Assembly: GCF_965638725.1 (NCBI RefSeq)
Contig: NC_134974.1
Span: 2,626,143-2,690,142 of the forward strand
Direction of reading: 5' to 3'
Source: Aptenodytes patagonicus
Lineage: Eukaryota; Chordata; Aves; Sphenisciformes; Spheniscidae
DNA length: 64,000 bases
Part shown: positions 15,901 to 29,000 of the stretch, piece by piece
How the letters are laid out: each line of letters starts with the position of its first letter
Numbering within the stretch: the stretch's first letter is position 1
Position numbers and translations under genes: made by a program
Notes under the pieces: model-generated
What the model saw: the letters and a program-made list of their open reading frames with translations, nothing else
Told to the model about the DNA's origin: nothing
Databases searched by the model: none

Positions 15901-18900
15901 TGAAAGATAAAAACGATGTTTCAGTGGTGATACCTGCCGGTTCTGGGTCTGATGCCAGCCCTTTCTTTTTATTTCACCATAAATGTTATTCTCTTCTGTT
16001 TTTCTTTCCCCCTGGTGTGTCGGAGGGACATTCGGGGTGGTTTTCTTCTTGCCACGTGTGATCCAAACAGCGGGGAGGGATCCCCAAGAAGACACGTTAG
16101 ATGGACGGAGCAAGCGTGCAGAACAAATGGAACACATTTTTTAATTACTTTAATTACAGCAATCATAAATCTGTCTTATTAAAAAAAAAAAAAAAGAGGG
16201 TTCAAACTCTTTGCGACCAGCATCTTCAGACTGAAAGCAGCAAGAAGGTTCTTTCCTTCCCCGCGTGTCAGCCCGGGGCCGTCTCGCTCAGCTCTGCGGC
16301 GGTGAGGAGCTCCAACCTTTGCCCAGAGCGTTTGGAGACGATGCTTGAAACGATGGGGCAGCCCGGGCTGACGGATGCCGCTCCCTTGTCCGGGAGGGTT
16401 GACGTGCTGCGGAGAATTAACATGTTGGTTTGGGGTTTTTTTTCTGGGGATGTCTGTACAGGACTAAAACCAAGAGCTACCTATGCCCATCCTCCAGCAA
16501 ATAATTCAGCCTCCATACTTCAGGCCTCCTTGAAATCGGAGGCAGTGGGCAGGCTGCAGCCGGGGGTGCTGCGCGGCTGGAAATCCTCTTTGAGCTGCGA
16601 GGGGGAGTTTTTTTTGATGAGGAGAAAATACATTTTCTTCCTTATTAAATTTTCAAGCGGGGACGATTGGGGTGCGTGAAATAGGAGGCAGTGTTTAAAA
16701 AGGAGAGGAAAATACCACTGCTGGGCGCAGATCTTTGTCCTTCGGCCTCCCCCGGCAGAACGGGGCTGGGTCGCGTCGGATGCTCTGGGAACACAGGCGC
16801 CTTGTTCGTGGCCGTAGAGCTTTAGCTGGCGAGCCCTTTTGCACAGATGCAGCTTATATCATTTATAGAAATAGATCTATACTGCCTGAACGAAATAAGT
16901 TGTGCTAATGCAAAAAAACTCCCTTTTTTTTTTTTTCTTCAGTTGCTGGCCTTGTTTGTTTGGTCTGGAGTAGGATTTTGCTGCTCTTTGCTCCCCCTCC
17001 CATGGTTTTTGTCCCACGCCGAGCGAGTTCTGCCAGCAAAACCTCTAGGTGTGCCTGGGCTGGGTGCGGGCACAAGGACGGCCTCAGCTCCAGGTTTGGA
17101 AGCTGGGATTTGCCACGGCGTTTGCATCATCGCAGCTAGTTCTGTTGGGGGATGATTCCTCCTCGTTGATACGGTCGGGGGCATCCGAGCGAGGCATGTT
17201 TGCATTGCCGTGCTGGCAGATGGGGCCGGAGTGCTTTGCCGCACTGGCTTGGCCGCTCGGTGCAACTCCCGTGCAAATGCCGGGCCTTGTGCCGCCACCA
17301 GCTCTCTGCCCGCTCGCTCTCCCGTAGGAAATGGAGCCAGGAAGGGGTTTTCAAGCGGCGCTCCTCCTCCTCGAGCTGAACCGAAACGGTGCTGGCTGGC
17401 TTGTGCAGGCACGCAGCTCGCCAGCCGGTTCAGCCAAGGCGTTCGCAGACCTTGGTTTTGGGGTTTTTCTGCAAAGGGGAACGGCTGCTGCAGTGAGCTG
17501 CAGTAGTCGTGGACGTGCTTATTGCAGATCAAGGATGCGAAGGGCCTGCCTGTTCCCCTTGGGAAGGGATCCTGCTGTTGCCATGCTCCTGGCCGGCAGG
17601 GATGGCTTTGCCACGCTGTGAGGGGAAAACTGCAGGCGATGGGATTGCCGTGGCCGTTCAGAAAACCACTGCCAGCGCCTTGCGTTTCTCCTCCGCTCCT
17701 GCTTGACCTGCGGAAACGTCCAGCTCACTCGACTCCGCCGCTCCGGTGCAGGGTCCGGTGGTTGGGCGTACGGGGAGGAAGGGATAGCGGGCCCTGGTGA
17801 AGCTGCTGCGGCGGGGAGATGCCCAGACCCGGCTCGGGGCTGGAGTGCGACCTGTTTAGATGTTAATGCGGAGGGACGGCTGAGCGGAGCACAATGGAAC
17901 ACAAAACATGCGCATAATGGCTGAAGTTTTAATCCCCTGCTGCCGCCTGGAGCAGGGAAAACAATGCCGAGGGTTTCAAATGGCCCATCGAGTGCCCTGG
18001 CAGAGTATTATTTTCTACCTGGTACCCCCAGGGAGCCTTTTCATGTGCTAGAAGCAAAGAAAAAAGGAAAGGGGGAAGGAAGGACAGACAGACAGACAGA
18101 GCCCTTTCCAAGGCACGTCAGCAGCAGGGCACAGGCTGCGCTTGGGGCAAGGCGGCTTGCCTCCCCGAGAGGCAGTAGATTTCATTGGGAAAAATTAATA
18201 ATTAAACTCTTGGAGCGCCTTAAAGTGACCGTTCTGTCCCCACCTGTCAGTGAGCTGATAGCCAGGCTTGGCGAGAGCCGCCGAGCATCCCACCGTGCCA
18301 CCTTCTCCTTGTGTGTTATCCGTGCCGTGTGCCGCAAAAGCCTCTGGATGCGGGATGAACCGGGTCTGTTCGGGTTTCTGGCCGCGCTGCTCTCTGAGAA
18401 CACGCCGGTTATCCGCCGGCTGCTGCGGCAGAGCAGGTCCAGTGGCTGAGATCTTGGCAGGAGAGAGGGGACCTGCCGCAGCGGACCCTGCGGAAACGAT
18501 CTAAGCAGGACATCTTTGGCCTCAGAAGGGCGTGATCAGAGAGGGACAGAGGAGCTAAGCGTGGAGAGGTACCCTGCCCAGAGCTCAGTGAAGACGGAGG
18601 AACAGGCTATGAGGAGGAGAATATCTCAGAGCAGCCCCCATGCCAAGGGGGTGTTTTATTCCAGCAGAAGGTGATTTTGTGCGGCTGGAGGTGTTGGAGA
18701 GAATGGACTGGAAGTGAATAGCCAGCGGGTCGGCTGTGAGCGTCGGCTGTCCAAGCAGAGCCCATGCTCATGTTTGGAGGCCGCAATACCTGCCTGGCTT
18801 CTTCCCTCAAAACCAGTACTGCCGGGCCATTCTTTCCCACCTTGATAACAGCTGCTGGGAATATATATCCAGGCGTGCTGGGATCGATTGAAATCAAATC

Positions 18901-21900
18901 CAGATTGAATCACGCCACCCCTTTTGTCCTCTTGGCCTTGAGATGGGACATGCCAGGAAGCATGGCTGCGGGCCGTTCCGTACAGACCAGCCCTCGTGGG
19001 ACAGGTTATCGGATCGTCGCCCGCAGGAGCCATTTTGGCAGCAGTGTTTGCCGTTATTTTGGGTATCCAAGCATGTTCATGTTCAATAAATGACCAAAAA
19101 AAAAAAAGCGTGAAGTGCTGGAGCAAACTCTGCCGGGATCATGTCGTCGTCGTCTCTTTTCTTTCCTTTAAATCCTGCAGCCACGGCTGCTTTTGGTTCC
19201 AGCCTTTGCAGCTGGAACTGCACAGGGGTGCTGCGAAAGCTGCTCTGGGCGTCCCAAAACACCCCCTGACCCCAAAGCCTGGGCGGGGGCCACGTCTGCC
19301 AGGGGCACGTCCGTTGCTCGAGCACGTGGCGCCTGTGCCTTGAGAGCAGACAAACCCTGCCCTCCCGACATGGCCAGTGTCATTTGCTGCTTAACATGGG
19401 GAGAGACGAAACCCCAGGGAGGGGGCGGCCGTCACGCACCGAGCACAAGGGTGTTTCTCGGTGCAGACTTTGTTCCCGGAGATGCCAAGCGTCTGGATTT
19501 TGTACCGGTAGCATTTTGCTGTGCCGAGGCCTTACTTTGCTCAAGCCCCCGCCAGCCGCTCCTCCAGCATCGTTTCCCCTTCTGAGCGTGTGCTAAAAAT
19601 GTTTCTTTTGGGGGTGTTCCTTTCCTTGTTTGGTCTGAACCAGGAGGTGCGAGCTCTTTTTTGGAAAGCCTGAAGCAAACGTCTCTTCCCCTGCGCTCTC
19701 GGTAAATCAAGCGGAGCTGGGCATTCGGGAGAAAGCGATACTGTTGGCTAGCAATAACCCTGGAAAACAGCTGAACAAAGAGTTGGACGTGGCAGGTGGA
19801 GGCCCTGCTGGGCAGGAGGATGGCCCAGACTGTGCGAGAAATGAGATGGAAGTTTGCTCCCGAGCGAGGAATGGGCCTTGCACCTCTCTGCAATCCGGCA
19901 GGATCTGCTGATGCCTCTGTGCCGCCGGCCGGGTGAAGGGAAGGGCTGACATGGAAGGACCCGGAGCGCCCGTTCCTGCTCTGTTGGGTGGCTTCGGTTA
20001 GCTCTGGGTTTCTAAACGGGGGACAACTGGTCTTTAGACCTCCCTTACGTGCTCTTTTCCCGCGTGCTTTGAGCCTAGCACCCGTCAGAGGGTTTCTCCT
20101 TAGGTCCGAGTGGACGTCGGGCTGCAGACAGCAGCTTCCCTGCTGGAAAAAGGGAAGTTGAACTCCCAAGGTCGGGAACCTCAGGTCTGTGTGTGTGTTT
20201 CCCTCTGAGCAGGAGGAGCGTGTGGGATTTGGCATGGAGATGACGGCTTATGAAACAACCCAGACACTGCCTGGCTTTGTCGTGAGCTTACCTCCTCAAT
20301 GCCTGCTTCTAACCGAGCTGTTGAAGCTTCAACAGCCCTGTTAAGGTGAAGAAAGGGGGGACCGGTCAGCTTGGGCCTCTGGATGCTTCTGGGGTTTGAC
20401 TCAGACCTTTCCCCCTTTGCGAGATCTTGAAGAATCCTAAAACCGGAGACCCGCACCTTTTGCCTTACTCCATCCTTCGGAGGAGCTGGAGGGATGGTCT
20501 GCGCTCCCCCATCAGATGATATTTTCTCTCTCTAACATCTCTCCCGTGTGGTTCTTGATGGGTTTCAAAGCTCCGCAGCGTCCCTGGGGTGCCCTGATCT
20601 TACAAATGGTGAAGCGCAGGGATTCTCGCTCCCTCTTCCCCTGCATGGCGGATCCAAGTCTGGCCAAGCTCAGGGGACCGCAGAGGCTGCTGCTTCAGCA
20701 AATGCAGACCCCTCTCTGTCCCAGAGCTCCCTGGAAAGGGCCAGGACACATGCCTGGAGATGGGGAAGAGCCTCTCCAGGAATATCAAGGATTTTGCTTT
20801 GGGTTTCAAGTGGAGAGGAGGATGCAAACGCTGCCGGGGAGGCTGAGAAACCTGGTTTGATGTCGGCAGGGGCTGGGCACCAGGTAGTCGCTGCTGCTTC
20901 TTGGCAGCCCCCGTCTCTCCCGCACCCTGCCCTGCCCATGCGGATGGCAGCAGCGGGGAGGCCGAGCTGTGGAGTTTCTGGATCCCGGCGCTGGCAGATG
21001 GCAGGGGAAGGGGGGGCCGCTCCGGCCATCAGCCGCTGCGCTGGGGGGCAAGGCGGCGGGGAGGGACCCCTCCGGCTCGCGTTGCCGCCGCCTGCAGAGC
21101 CGCCAGCGGTTGCTGTTAGACCACCACCGTACCCAGAGCCGCCCTCCCGAAGTGCCAGGGGGGAGAGGAGTTTGGTGCTGGGTTATTTTATTTATTTCTC
21201 TCTTTTTTTTTCCCTCCGAACCTCCCCTCCCACTGCAGCCGTCCCCGCTGAGCCCTGACCTTATGATGTCATGCTGGGAGTAGGACGTGTTGCTGCTTCT
21301 TGTTTAACCAGCCTGCCTTTCTATCTTTTTCCCCCTGTCCTACCCGTGAAACCTGAGACCACTCTCTGTCTCTCCCCCCCTTTTTTCCCTCTTTTCCTCC
21401 CTCTCCGCTCCATCCAGAAGCTCCTTCCCATCAGGTCAGTACCGGGCTCGGGTCCCTGGCACAGCGGCTGCCTCTCTGGAAACGCAATGGGGACGGCATT
21501 TGCAAATTGTGCCGCTAAAGGCTTGCTAGATAAGCAAATTCTTAGGAGATCAGGAGGCAGAGAGAGAAATCTCGTGTGCTGGCAAGGGGTTGGGTGCTGT
21601 GATTTGGAAATAGGCTGTGCGGGTTTGGACTACGATTACGGAGCAAGTGGATGCGAGTGGGAGCAGGGGCTTGTCACTGAGGTGATGGCCGGGGGCACTT
21701 TGTGGATCGCTTGAGGTGTAGATGCCGCATGGGAAGCGGCAGAAAAGCGTTTGGGGTCGCGGAGGAGCGCGGGACAAGTGCGAGGGACGGGCACGAGCAG
21801 GGGCTGCCGGATGCAGAAATCCCGTTAAGGCTCCGTGAGGGCTGGGGACGTGGGGGTGCCGGTTCCCTGCACGGTCTGTTCCCCAAATTGCTTTGCTGCC

Positions 21901-21992
21901 CTTGGTGCTTCTCCTCTGCCTGCTTCCTTCATCCCGAAAAGGGGGAGGTATTATTTCCTCCCTGATAAGGAGGAGAAAAGGGGGCGTGGGAG

Positions 21993-22055
21993 ATTTAATT
22001 CCATGTCCATGGATCCAAAGATTTTAATTTTGGATCCACGGACATGGAATTAAAT
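21993..22055. repeat. Near-perfect inverted repeat (27-bp stem, 9-nt loop)
   Basis: The left arm is 21994-22019 and the right arm 22029-22054, with one extra A-T pair outside. Only one position differs (A22009 opposite C22039), which is a mismatch in a plus-strand RNA and a G-U wobble in a minus-strand RNA. The arms contain TTAATTCCATGTCC and GGATCC. It lies in ZNF687 intron 1. Confidence 0.9.
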
Positions 22056-25000
22056 AAAGTCTTTTAATGTGCAAGAGCCGTTCTTAATGTTAACCTTTGT
22101 TTCTCTTCTGACTTGTGTTATCTCTTCCGAAGCTTGGCTGAATCCCTTCTGCCTTTTATATTAGCAAAACTAATTATGGTTCTGGAAAGTAGCGAGGGGA
22201 GGCTAATGAATGTTGAAGTTGGAGAATCTGTCTGGCAGCGTGCTAGATACCAGAAGGTGGTTCCCAGAGCAGCCGGCCCAGAAGGGGCCTACGCAGAAGC
22301 GAAGAAAGCGGAGAGGGGAAGGATGTAGCTCCAACAGGTACGGGGTTTCAGCGGGGTGGGATCCACTGGTGGCAGAATGAGTCCTGATGTGATGGGAGAT
22401 GGTCCTGGGACGGGTGCTGGTCCGGCTCCGTTGGAGTGGCGTTCACATCCACCCCGTGCCTCAGTTTCCTCACATGTAGCAGGGAGCAGGGGCTAAACCC
22501 CAACTTCGTCAGGAGTGTGAGCTCGTTAGGATGTTACCCGTACGCCAGATCTCGCTTAAGAGGGAAAAGCTGTTCGGAGATGGAGAGAAAAACAAAGTCC
22601 TCTTGCAGGTTCAGTGTACAGTTTTCTGCTGGGTTGACAGCAGCGCAGCCCGTGTTTTCCAAGCAAGCAATCCTGCTGGGTGATTCCTAAGTAGCTTGCT
22701 GTCAGACTAATAATATCTCTTAAAATCCTTTCATCTCTGAAATTTTGTTTACTTTTTGGCCTCAATTTGGACAGTAAAATGACACTGTTCTGTGTCACTT
22801 GAAAAATATCAAGTTGGTTTCAGCATCTTACTGGGGGAAAGAGCTCTGTCTGGCTGCTTTCAGGAAATTTTCCTTTTTGGAAATACCCTGTTTGGAGCAG
22901 GGCACTGTGTGTTGCAGGGAGAAACTTAAATTACACCATTTAAACAAACCCCACTCATTTTAAAGTGGCTTTCTCCTACAAAGCCATGGCTGCTGTACCA
23001 ACTCCTGCAAAACTTGTCAAAACCACACGTCTAGTCCCAAAACAAAGGAAAGCTGCGCGTTTATCTCGCACGATATCTGGGCAGCGGCTCTGCTCCCGGC
23101 TGGCTGCGCTTTCTTTGACGAGTTGCAGGGCTGCCGGGAAGGCAAGGCAAGGCAAGGCTGCTGCGCTGCCGCTTTATCCGCGCCGGGGCAGATGCCACCG
23201 ATCCCGTCCCTCCCTGGCACCAGCTGCGAGCTGCATCAACCATTAATGTGGCTGTTTCGTGGGAGCGTGGCGGCGGGAGGAGCTGCCCCTGGAGAGAAGG
23301 GAAGGGAAACAGATGAACACTGGCCGCTGTGTAAATAACCGAGAGCGGGGCTACCGTGGGCTTTTCTTTCCTCCTCTCCACCAGTTGCCAGTAACAGGGG
23401 GCTGGGGAGGATTTGGAGAGTGAAGGGAGGCACTGAAATGGAGAAAAGCTGCACCAGGTGCTACGAGTTTGTTGCTCGGGGAATTTGCCCCTGTCCTCCC
23501 CCCCGCCCCCCCGAGGTCCTCTGAAGATTGTCTGCGAGGTCTCCACCAGGGAGTGAGATTGTATAACTCCCAGTGCTCGTTTGGCTCATTAAAAACAGTT
23601 GTTCTCACCGGTGACGTCTCCTCTGTACAAAGGCTGGGGCTTTTTAGCAAGGGATCGGTTTTAAAATAGCTCCAAGAGCCCCGGGAGGACAAGAGAGGCA
23701 GCGATCCGCTTGTCTCCCTGCCGGCCAGGTGAACCTGTCCTTATTATTTTGTGTTTTGCAGATACCCACGGCGGAGATTTGTTTTTCTCCAGGGTTCCCT
23801 GGGTGCTGGCGGCCCAAGGGAGGCCACCGGCTCGAGGCCTGGGAGCAGCGGCACGGGGACAGGTTTGTCAAAGGTTTCCTCTGTGCCTCGGAAGCTAATC
23901 CCGCCTGTCACGTGGTGCCGGGAGCACAGCCGTTCCCGCTGGCCTCGGACGCGGCGGCAGCAGGCAGGGCAGCAGGCAGGGCCGCAGGCCCCCCGTGCGC
24001 GTGTATGCGGGAGGGTGGCGTGGGGCGGGGGGGGTTAAACCTGGCTTAACTTTGTTCCAAAGTCTGGTTTTGGAGGGTGATTTTTCTTGTTTTGGTGCAA
24101 ACTCGCTGGTGGGCAGCAAGTCCCCGCAAGGGTCAGGAAGGGAAACAGGAAAAGCAGCTTTTAAAAATAGCAAGCCCTTGAAATAGTCCCAGCGTTTGGC
24201 CTCTTTTGTCTGAACCGCTCCGGCTGCTCCGGAGTGGCCCCCGCTCATCCCGCCGGCCAGTGGGCCAGGCTCAGCGGCAGGCAGCCGGGGGCCCGGTACT
24301 TCCACAGGCAGTGCCCGCCACTCCCGGGCCAAAAACATGTGGTGGGAAGCCCTTCGGGTGCTCTTGGCGTCGAGGGTGAGCGTGCAGTCCTCCGTGCCCC
24401 TGCCAAACCCAGGGCTGAGAGGCGTTTCGGAGCCCCTTGCTTGCGAGGGCTGGCTGGCGCAGGCTTCGATCGGGAAATGGATCTCAGAAACCGTGTGAGC
24501 ATTTTAAGGGCTGCGTGGTGGGCACAGCCGGATGGTTTGCAAGGGCAGGATCCTTTGGATATGTTTTAACATGACCCGGTACGGGACCAGTGTAGGAATG
24601 TGGTGTGGAGGCGGAGAATTGCTTCTGATTTGGTGTACAGAGGAGGAGGTGGAGTGGCGATGGGTGAGCGGTCATTTGAGCTCAGGCGTGAGCGGAGCGG
24701 GGACGTTTGGGGGGTTTTAAGCAGGAGGAGTCTGGGGAAAGGAAAGCAGCATCGACTCCACGTGCCCTGTGGCCAGCTTTGGTGTCGGCGTCCTTCTGAA
24801 ACAGGGCACCCCCCCTCCTAATGAGCAAATAAGCTTGATTGCTGGAGAGGAGATTTTTAACAACATTTTATTTTTTTGTGATAGACTAAATAAGCAAACG
24901 AGCCATGAAAATAACAGTTGTGTTTCAGCAGTTACTCATCGTCTTATTTTAGCAGTGAGCCTCACTAACTTCTGGGGGGCTTGCAGTGGTTCCCCTCAAC

Positions 25001-25980
25001 CAGACCGATTCAGGGTCTGCGTCTCGGCGGTGCTGTGGTGGAGCTGGGGCCGGCGTAAGCTCCGGGCCAGCTTTTCTGCATGGGTTTGTCTGGGCCTCAC
25101 CTGTGACAATCTCTCTCTGGTGGGGGATAATCTGCTGGTGGGAAACAGCCGGGCTCTTGCGCTGCTGGATTTGGGTTGCTCCAGACCTGGAGCTGCACAT
25201 CTGTGGACTCGGACCTGGAAAGTGGAATCTCCTCTTCCTCGTGGTTGTTCTTCCAAAGCTTGTGGATTTTTATTGTCTTTGCTCTGCTGTGGAGGGCAGC
25301 AACCCAAGACCTGCCTCTTGCCCAGCCTCCTGCTCTTCTGAAAGGCAGAAACCTGAACCTGGCAGCAGAGCATTAGCAGAACTGCTTCCTCTTCCTGCCA
25401 GGGACCAGCTAAAACACGTCCCCGCCGCGTCTCAGCCAGACACCGTTACATCCCAGGTATCTGCGCTTGTTTAATAAGCGTGCTGGGCTGCTGACTGCAG
25501 TCCCCGCACCCAGTTTATGTCCCGCGTAGGATCGGACAGCGGTGACACAACTGACCCCGGAGCAAAGCTGTGCTGTGAGAGCTGTATCCTCCCTGTGCAT
25601 CCCGAGCCTGGGCGGCCACGCTGGATGCTGGGGATGGTTTTGTGAACAGCAGAGTATCGCGAAACTACCTCCTTCTGCCTGAAACTGAAAGCCTGGTGAT
25701 TGTTGGTGTGATTTGCTTTTGCTAGGGGTTTTTTGTGTGTATATTCATTATGCAAATAACGGGCTGTGGCTGCCCTGCTTTTCAGCTCTAGGCCCGTCTC
25801 TCCAGCCTTGTGCTTTGCTGGAAGAAGGGCTGGTTTTAGCATAGTGTTGATGATTTCAGTTCAAAACCCCGTGTAACCTTGGGGTGACTTATAGAGAGGT
25901 AACGTCTGGTATTCCTGACCTTAGGAGTCACCTACCGAAAGGCTACGGCTCGCAGGCACGAGCCGGTTGGGTCGGCAGCG

Positions 25981-26020
25981 TGGTTGGGGTGGGAAGGGGA
26001 TGGTTGGGGTGGAAAGGGGA
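25981..26020 (+). repeat. 20-bp direct tandem repeat, two copies
   Basis: TGGTTGGGGTGGGAAGGGGA is repeated once with one change. It is short and of low information. Confidence 0.8.
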
Positions 26021-29000
26021 CGCCAGTAACTCCGTGGTTTTGGACTCGGCAGCCTGCGCCGACTTCCTTCTCTGGCCAGGGATTTGGGTTACCCAGCTCA
26101 GCCTCCGTGCTGATCCCCGTGGCGTGTCCTGCTCCTGAGGCCAGCTACGAGGCATGGCCCTCGTCTGTACACTGCACAGAGGTGCACGGCCCTGCCTTGT
26201 GTTTTCCATCAGGGTAACCATCTCTGTGGGGTGTTTCTCGGGGTGATCCTGTGCCCCATGTGCTTTGATGTGGTTTTGGTAGTAGGCAGGATCACAGAGT
26301 GGGGACTTTCAGATGTGGAGTCTGCTGGCCTCTAATTTAGAGCCGGGGCTGTGATGTTCAGGGCAGGCTGGCAAACAAGTTTGGCAACCTTCTGCTCCGC
26401 AGCTCTACCTCATCAAATCCAGAGGGGATTTGGGGATCTTTTCCACAGGTGGGTTTGGATCTCTGACTCTTTCTCTCCCCCGTGCCGTGGTTTCCCAAGC
26501 TGTGAAGCCAGGGGACCGGTGACCACCATGCTGACGGACGACCAGACTGGCTCTGAGCCGCGCGACCACGGACGGGTCCTGCCAGTGCTTCGGAAGGCAG
26601 CCTTTGTGCGGAGGGCTTGTACACGGTGGGATGCCGTTGTCCCCATCAGAGAGCTGTTTCCTTGTGAAGCTGGTGATTGTTGTAAACTCTTCTTTTTCTG
26701 TGAGGCAAGATAGTTAACACCACTTAGCCAGTAAGGTTAAAAATACCCTTCCCTTCCCTCCCTCGTTGGCTTTGTTTCGCCTAAGAAAAATAGTTCTTTT
26801 GCCTAAGAAAATAGTTGTGTTTTGAGCTACCAAAATAACTCTCCATGTCAGCCTGGTAGAGTTCAAGGTGGAGCTGGGCTCTTCCCATCTCTGCTGTCTC
26901 CTTTTTGACAGGAGTTACTGACTCAAGACCATGACTCTCCTCTTCCATCAGAAGGGGCTGAATGAGAGATCTTAGACTTGGGATTTCTAAGAAGAACAAA
27001 AAAAACCCCTTCTGGGGCAGAGACCTTCCCGTTAACACCAAACAAGGAGAAATACTCATGTAATCAATCCTGTGCAGGGACTCCTGCAAGGAGGAGCCTC
27101 CCTTTCCATGGGAAGCCGTCACTTGAAGAGCATCTCTGAGAGCATGGAAGCAATGAACGGTTCGTAAATGACTTCATTCCTGCCTTAAAGCTGTGACCTT
27201 TTAAAAAAGAGACAGAGGATCCAGAATCGGTTTTGCTTTTAAAAGGAGAGATGCTAAAGGGAGGGCGTGGTTGGCCAAGACAAAGGTAGGGTGTTTAAAG
27301 GCAAGAAAGGCCAGAACCTTTTTAGTGAAGGGCTGGGAGGGAAGTAATCGAAGGAAACAATTAAAAAGATCAGTGGGGTATATTTAAAACCCATCTGTGA
27401 GCCCAGAGAAATCAGGTGCTGTGGATTCATTCTTTCCTCTCCCCATCGGAGACCCTGATAAAAATGAATTAAGGGTTTACGGCAGAGCAGGTCTTGAGCA
27501 CAAAATAAAAGTAATAAGCCAGGCTGAGCACTGGGCTGGTCCTTTGTGGCATTAGCACACGAGAGCGCTCCGTTTCCCTTAATCAATGGTGAGAGGAGCC
27601 AGTGGTGGTGCAAGCCAGCACTTCGGAGATGGGAGCGACCTCTTTGTGCCCGGAGCCGGGCCGCCGCGTGCAGTCCTGCCTCTGCCAGTGTCTCCGGGCT
27701 CTGCTCAACCCAGCGGAGGTTCACCGTCTTACTGGTGTTCACTCGTGTGTCCTCCTGTCCAGGAGAGAAGCTCTTGTTGGCAGCGCTGTGTTTGTAGCCC
27801 TAGTCTCTGTTTGCTCAGGGAGGTATGGTGGGGGATATATGCCTTGCAGGAGGTGCTGGGGGTGCAGCAAGGCTGGCTCCTCCAGGTCGCTTGTGAGCCA
27901 TCCCCCGGCATGGGGAAAAGCAGTATCGAGCCTGGAGATGGATCTGTCGTCATCCCCAACCTTCAGGCTCTGCTCAGCTCGCTGACCCAAAGCCACTTTG
28001 AGGACGGAGCTGGCACTCCTTCCCTCCGCGCTGGATAGAGGAGGATTTCCCTTGTGTCGCCTCTTTTCTTCTTGGGAATCTTTTCCGATGTAGCAACCTG
28101 CTTCTCTCTGCTTTACTGTAAATATTTGTATCCTGCTAAACGGTGATTAGAAGAGTCATTTGAAAAACAAATGTCCTTGTGTCACGCTGTTCTCGGCAGA
28201 GATCCTGTGCTGAAGAACCAGATGGCAGCGCTGGAAGAGGAGCGTAGCGTTTGGTATCTGCCCCCACCACAGTATTTTAAAGCCTGGTGCTTTTCCTTCT
28301 GGTCCTCTCACCGACGGCTGAAGTCCTGCATCGCCTGGAGGAGCACATGATGAAAACCGGTTTTAGAAAGCGGGGTGAACTTGTTGAAATCTCCCAGAAA
28401 TGAGTCTGCTTCCCCAAAGCCGGTGCTGGAAGGAGATGTGTAGTGGCACAGACCAGTGGCCTGCTGGGCAGAGCAAGGTCTGGGGGGGCACATGCAGGCA
28501 GTCATGGCAACCGGCAGCAAAGGCTAATTTTTCTTTTTGGGATCTAGATTATCAGCCCTTCTGTAGGGACAGTCTCTTCCCCCCTAAACACAGGCACCTT
28601 TTGACTTCATCCCGAAGTGGAATAGGACATTCAGTTAAAAAACCCCACATGTTTATGGGGAGATAAAGCAGCGCAATCCCACTTGTGCTCTTTGAGACCT
28701 TATTCCTGTGTATTTCAACCTCACAAAGATGATCTTCCCGTTGCTAACGGAATCGCCTCCGCTGCCTGGCTGGTGGGGCCTGTGCCGTAGCATCCTCCGC
28801 GTCCCTGGGGCCGACTGCTCTGCTCTCACGGGAACATCCCTGGCTAGAAGGTGGCTCTGCTGTTTGCCTCGGTGGTTTTCCATTTCGAGGCATGGATGCC
28901 TTCCTCCGAGGCCGCCCTTTTCTTGTCTCCCAGTGGCTTGTTCCAACGTCAAGTCCTTTGTGCTTTTGCAAGCAAGAAATACTACTCTTGCCACGCAGAG

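Noticed and set aside
26781-27122. 113-codon minus-strand frame in ZNF687 intron 1
   Set aside because: Its sequence is less biased than the others, but I see no known domain, promoter or splice partner.
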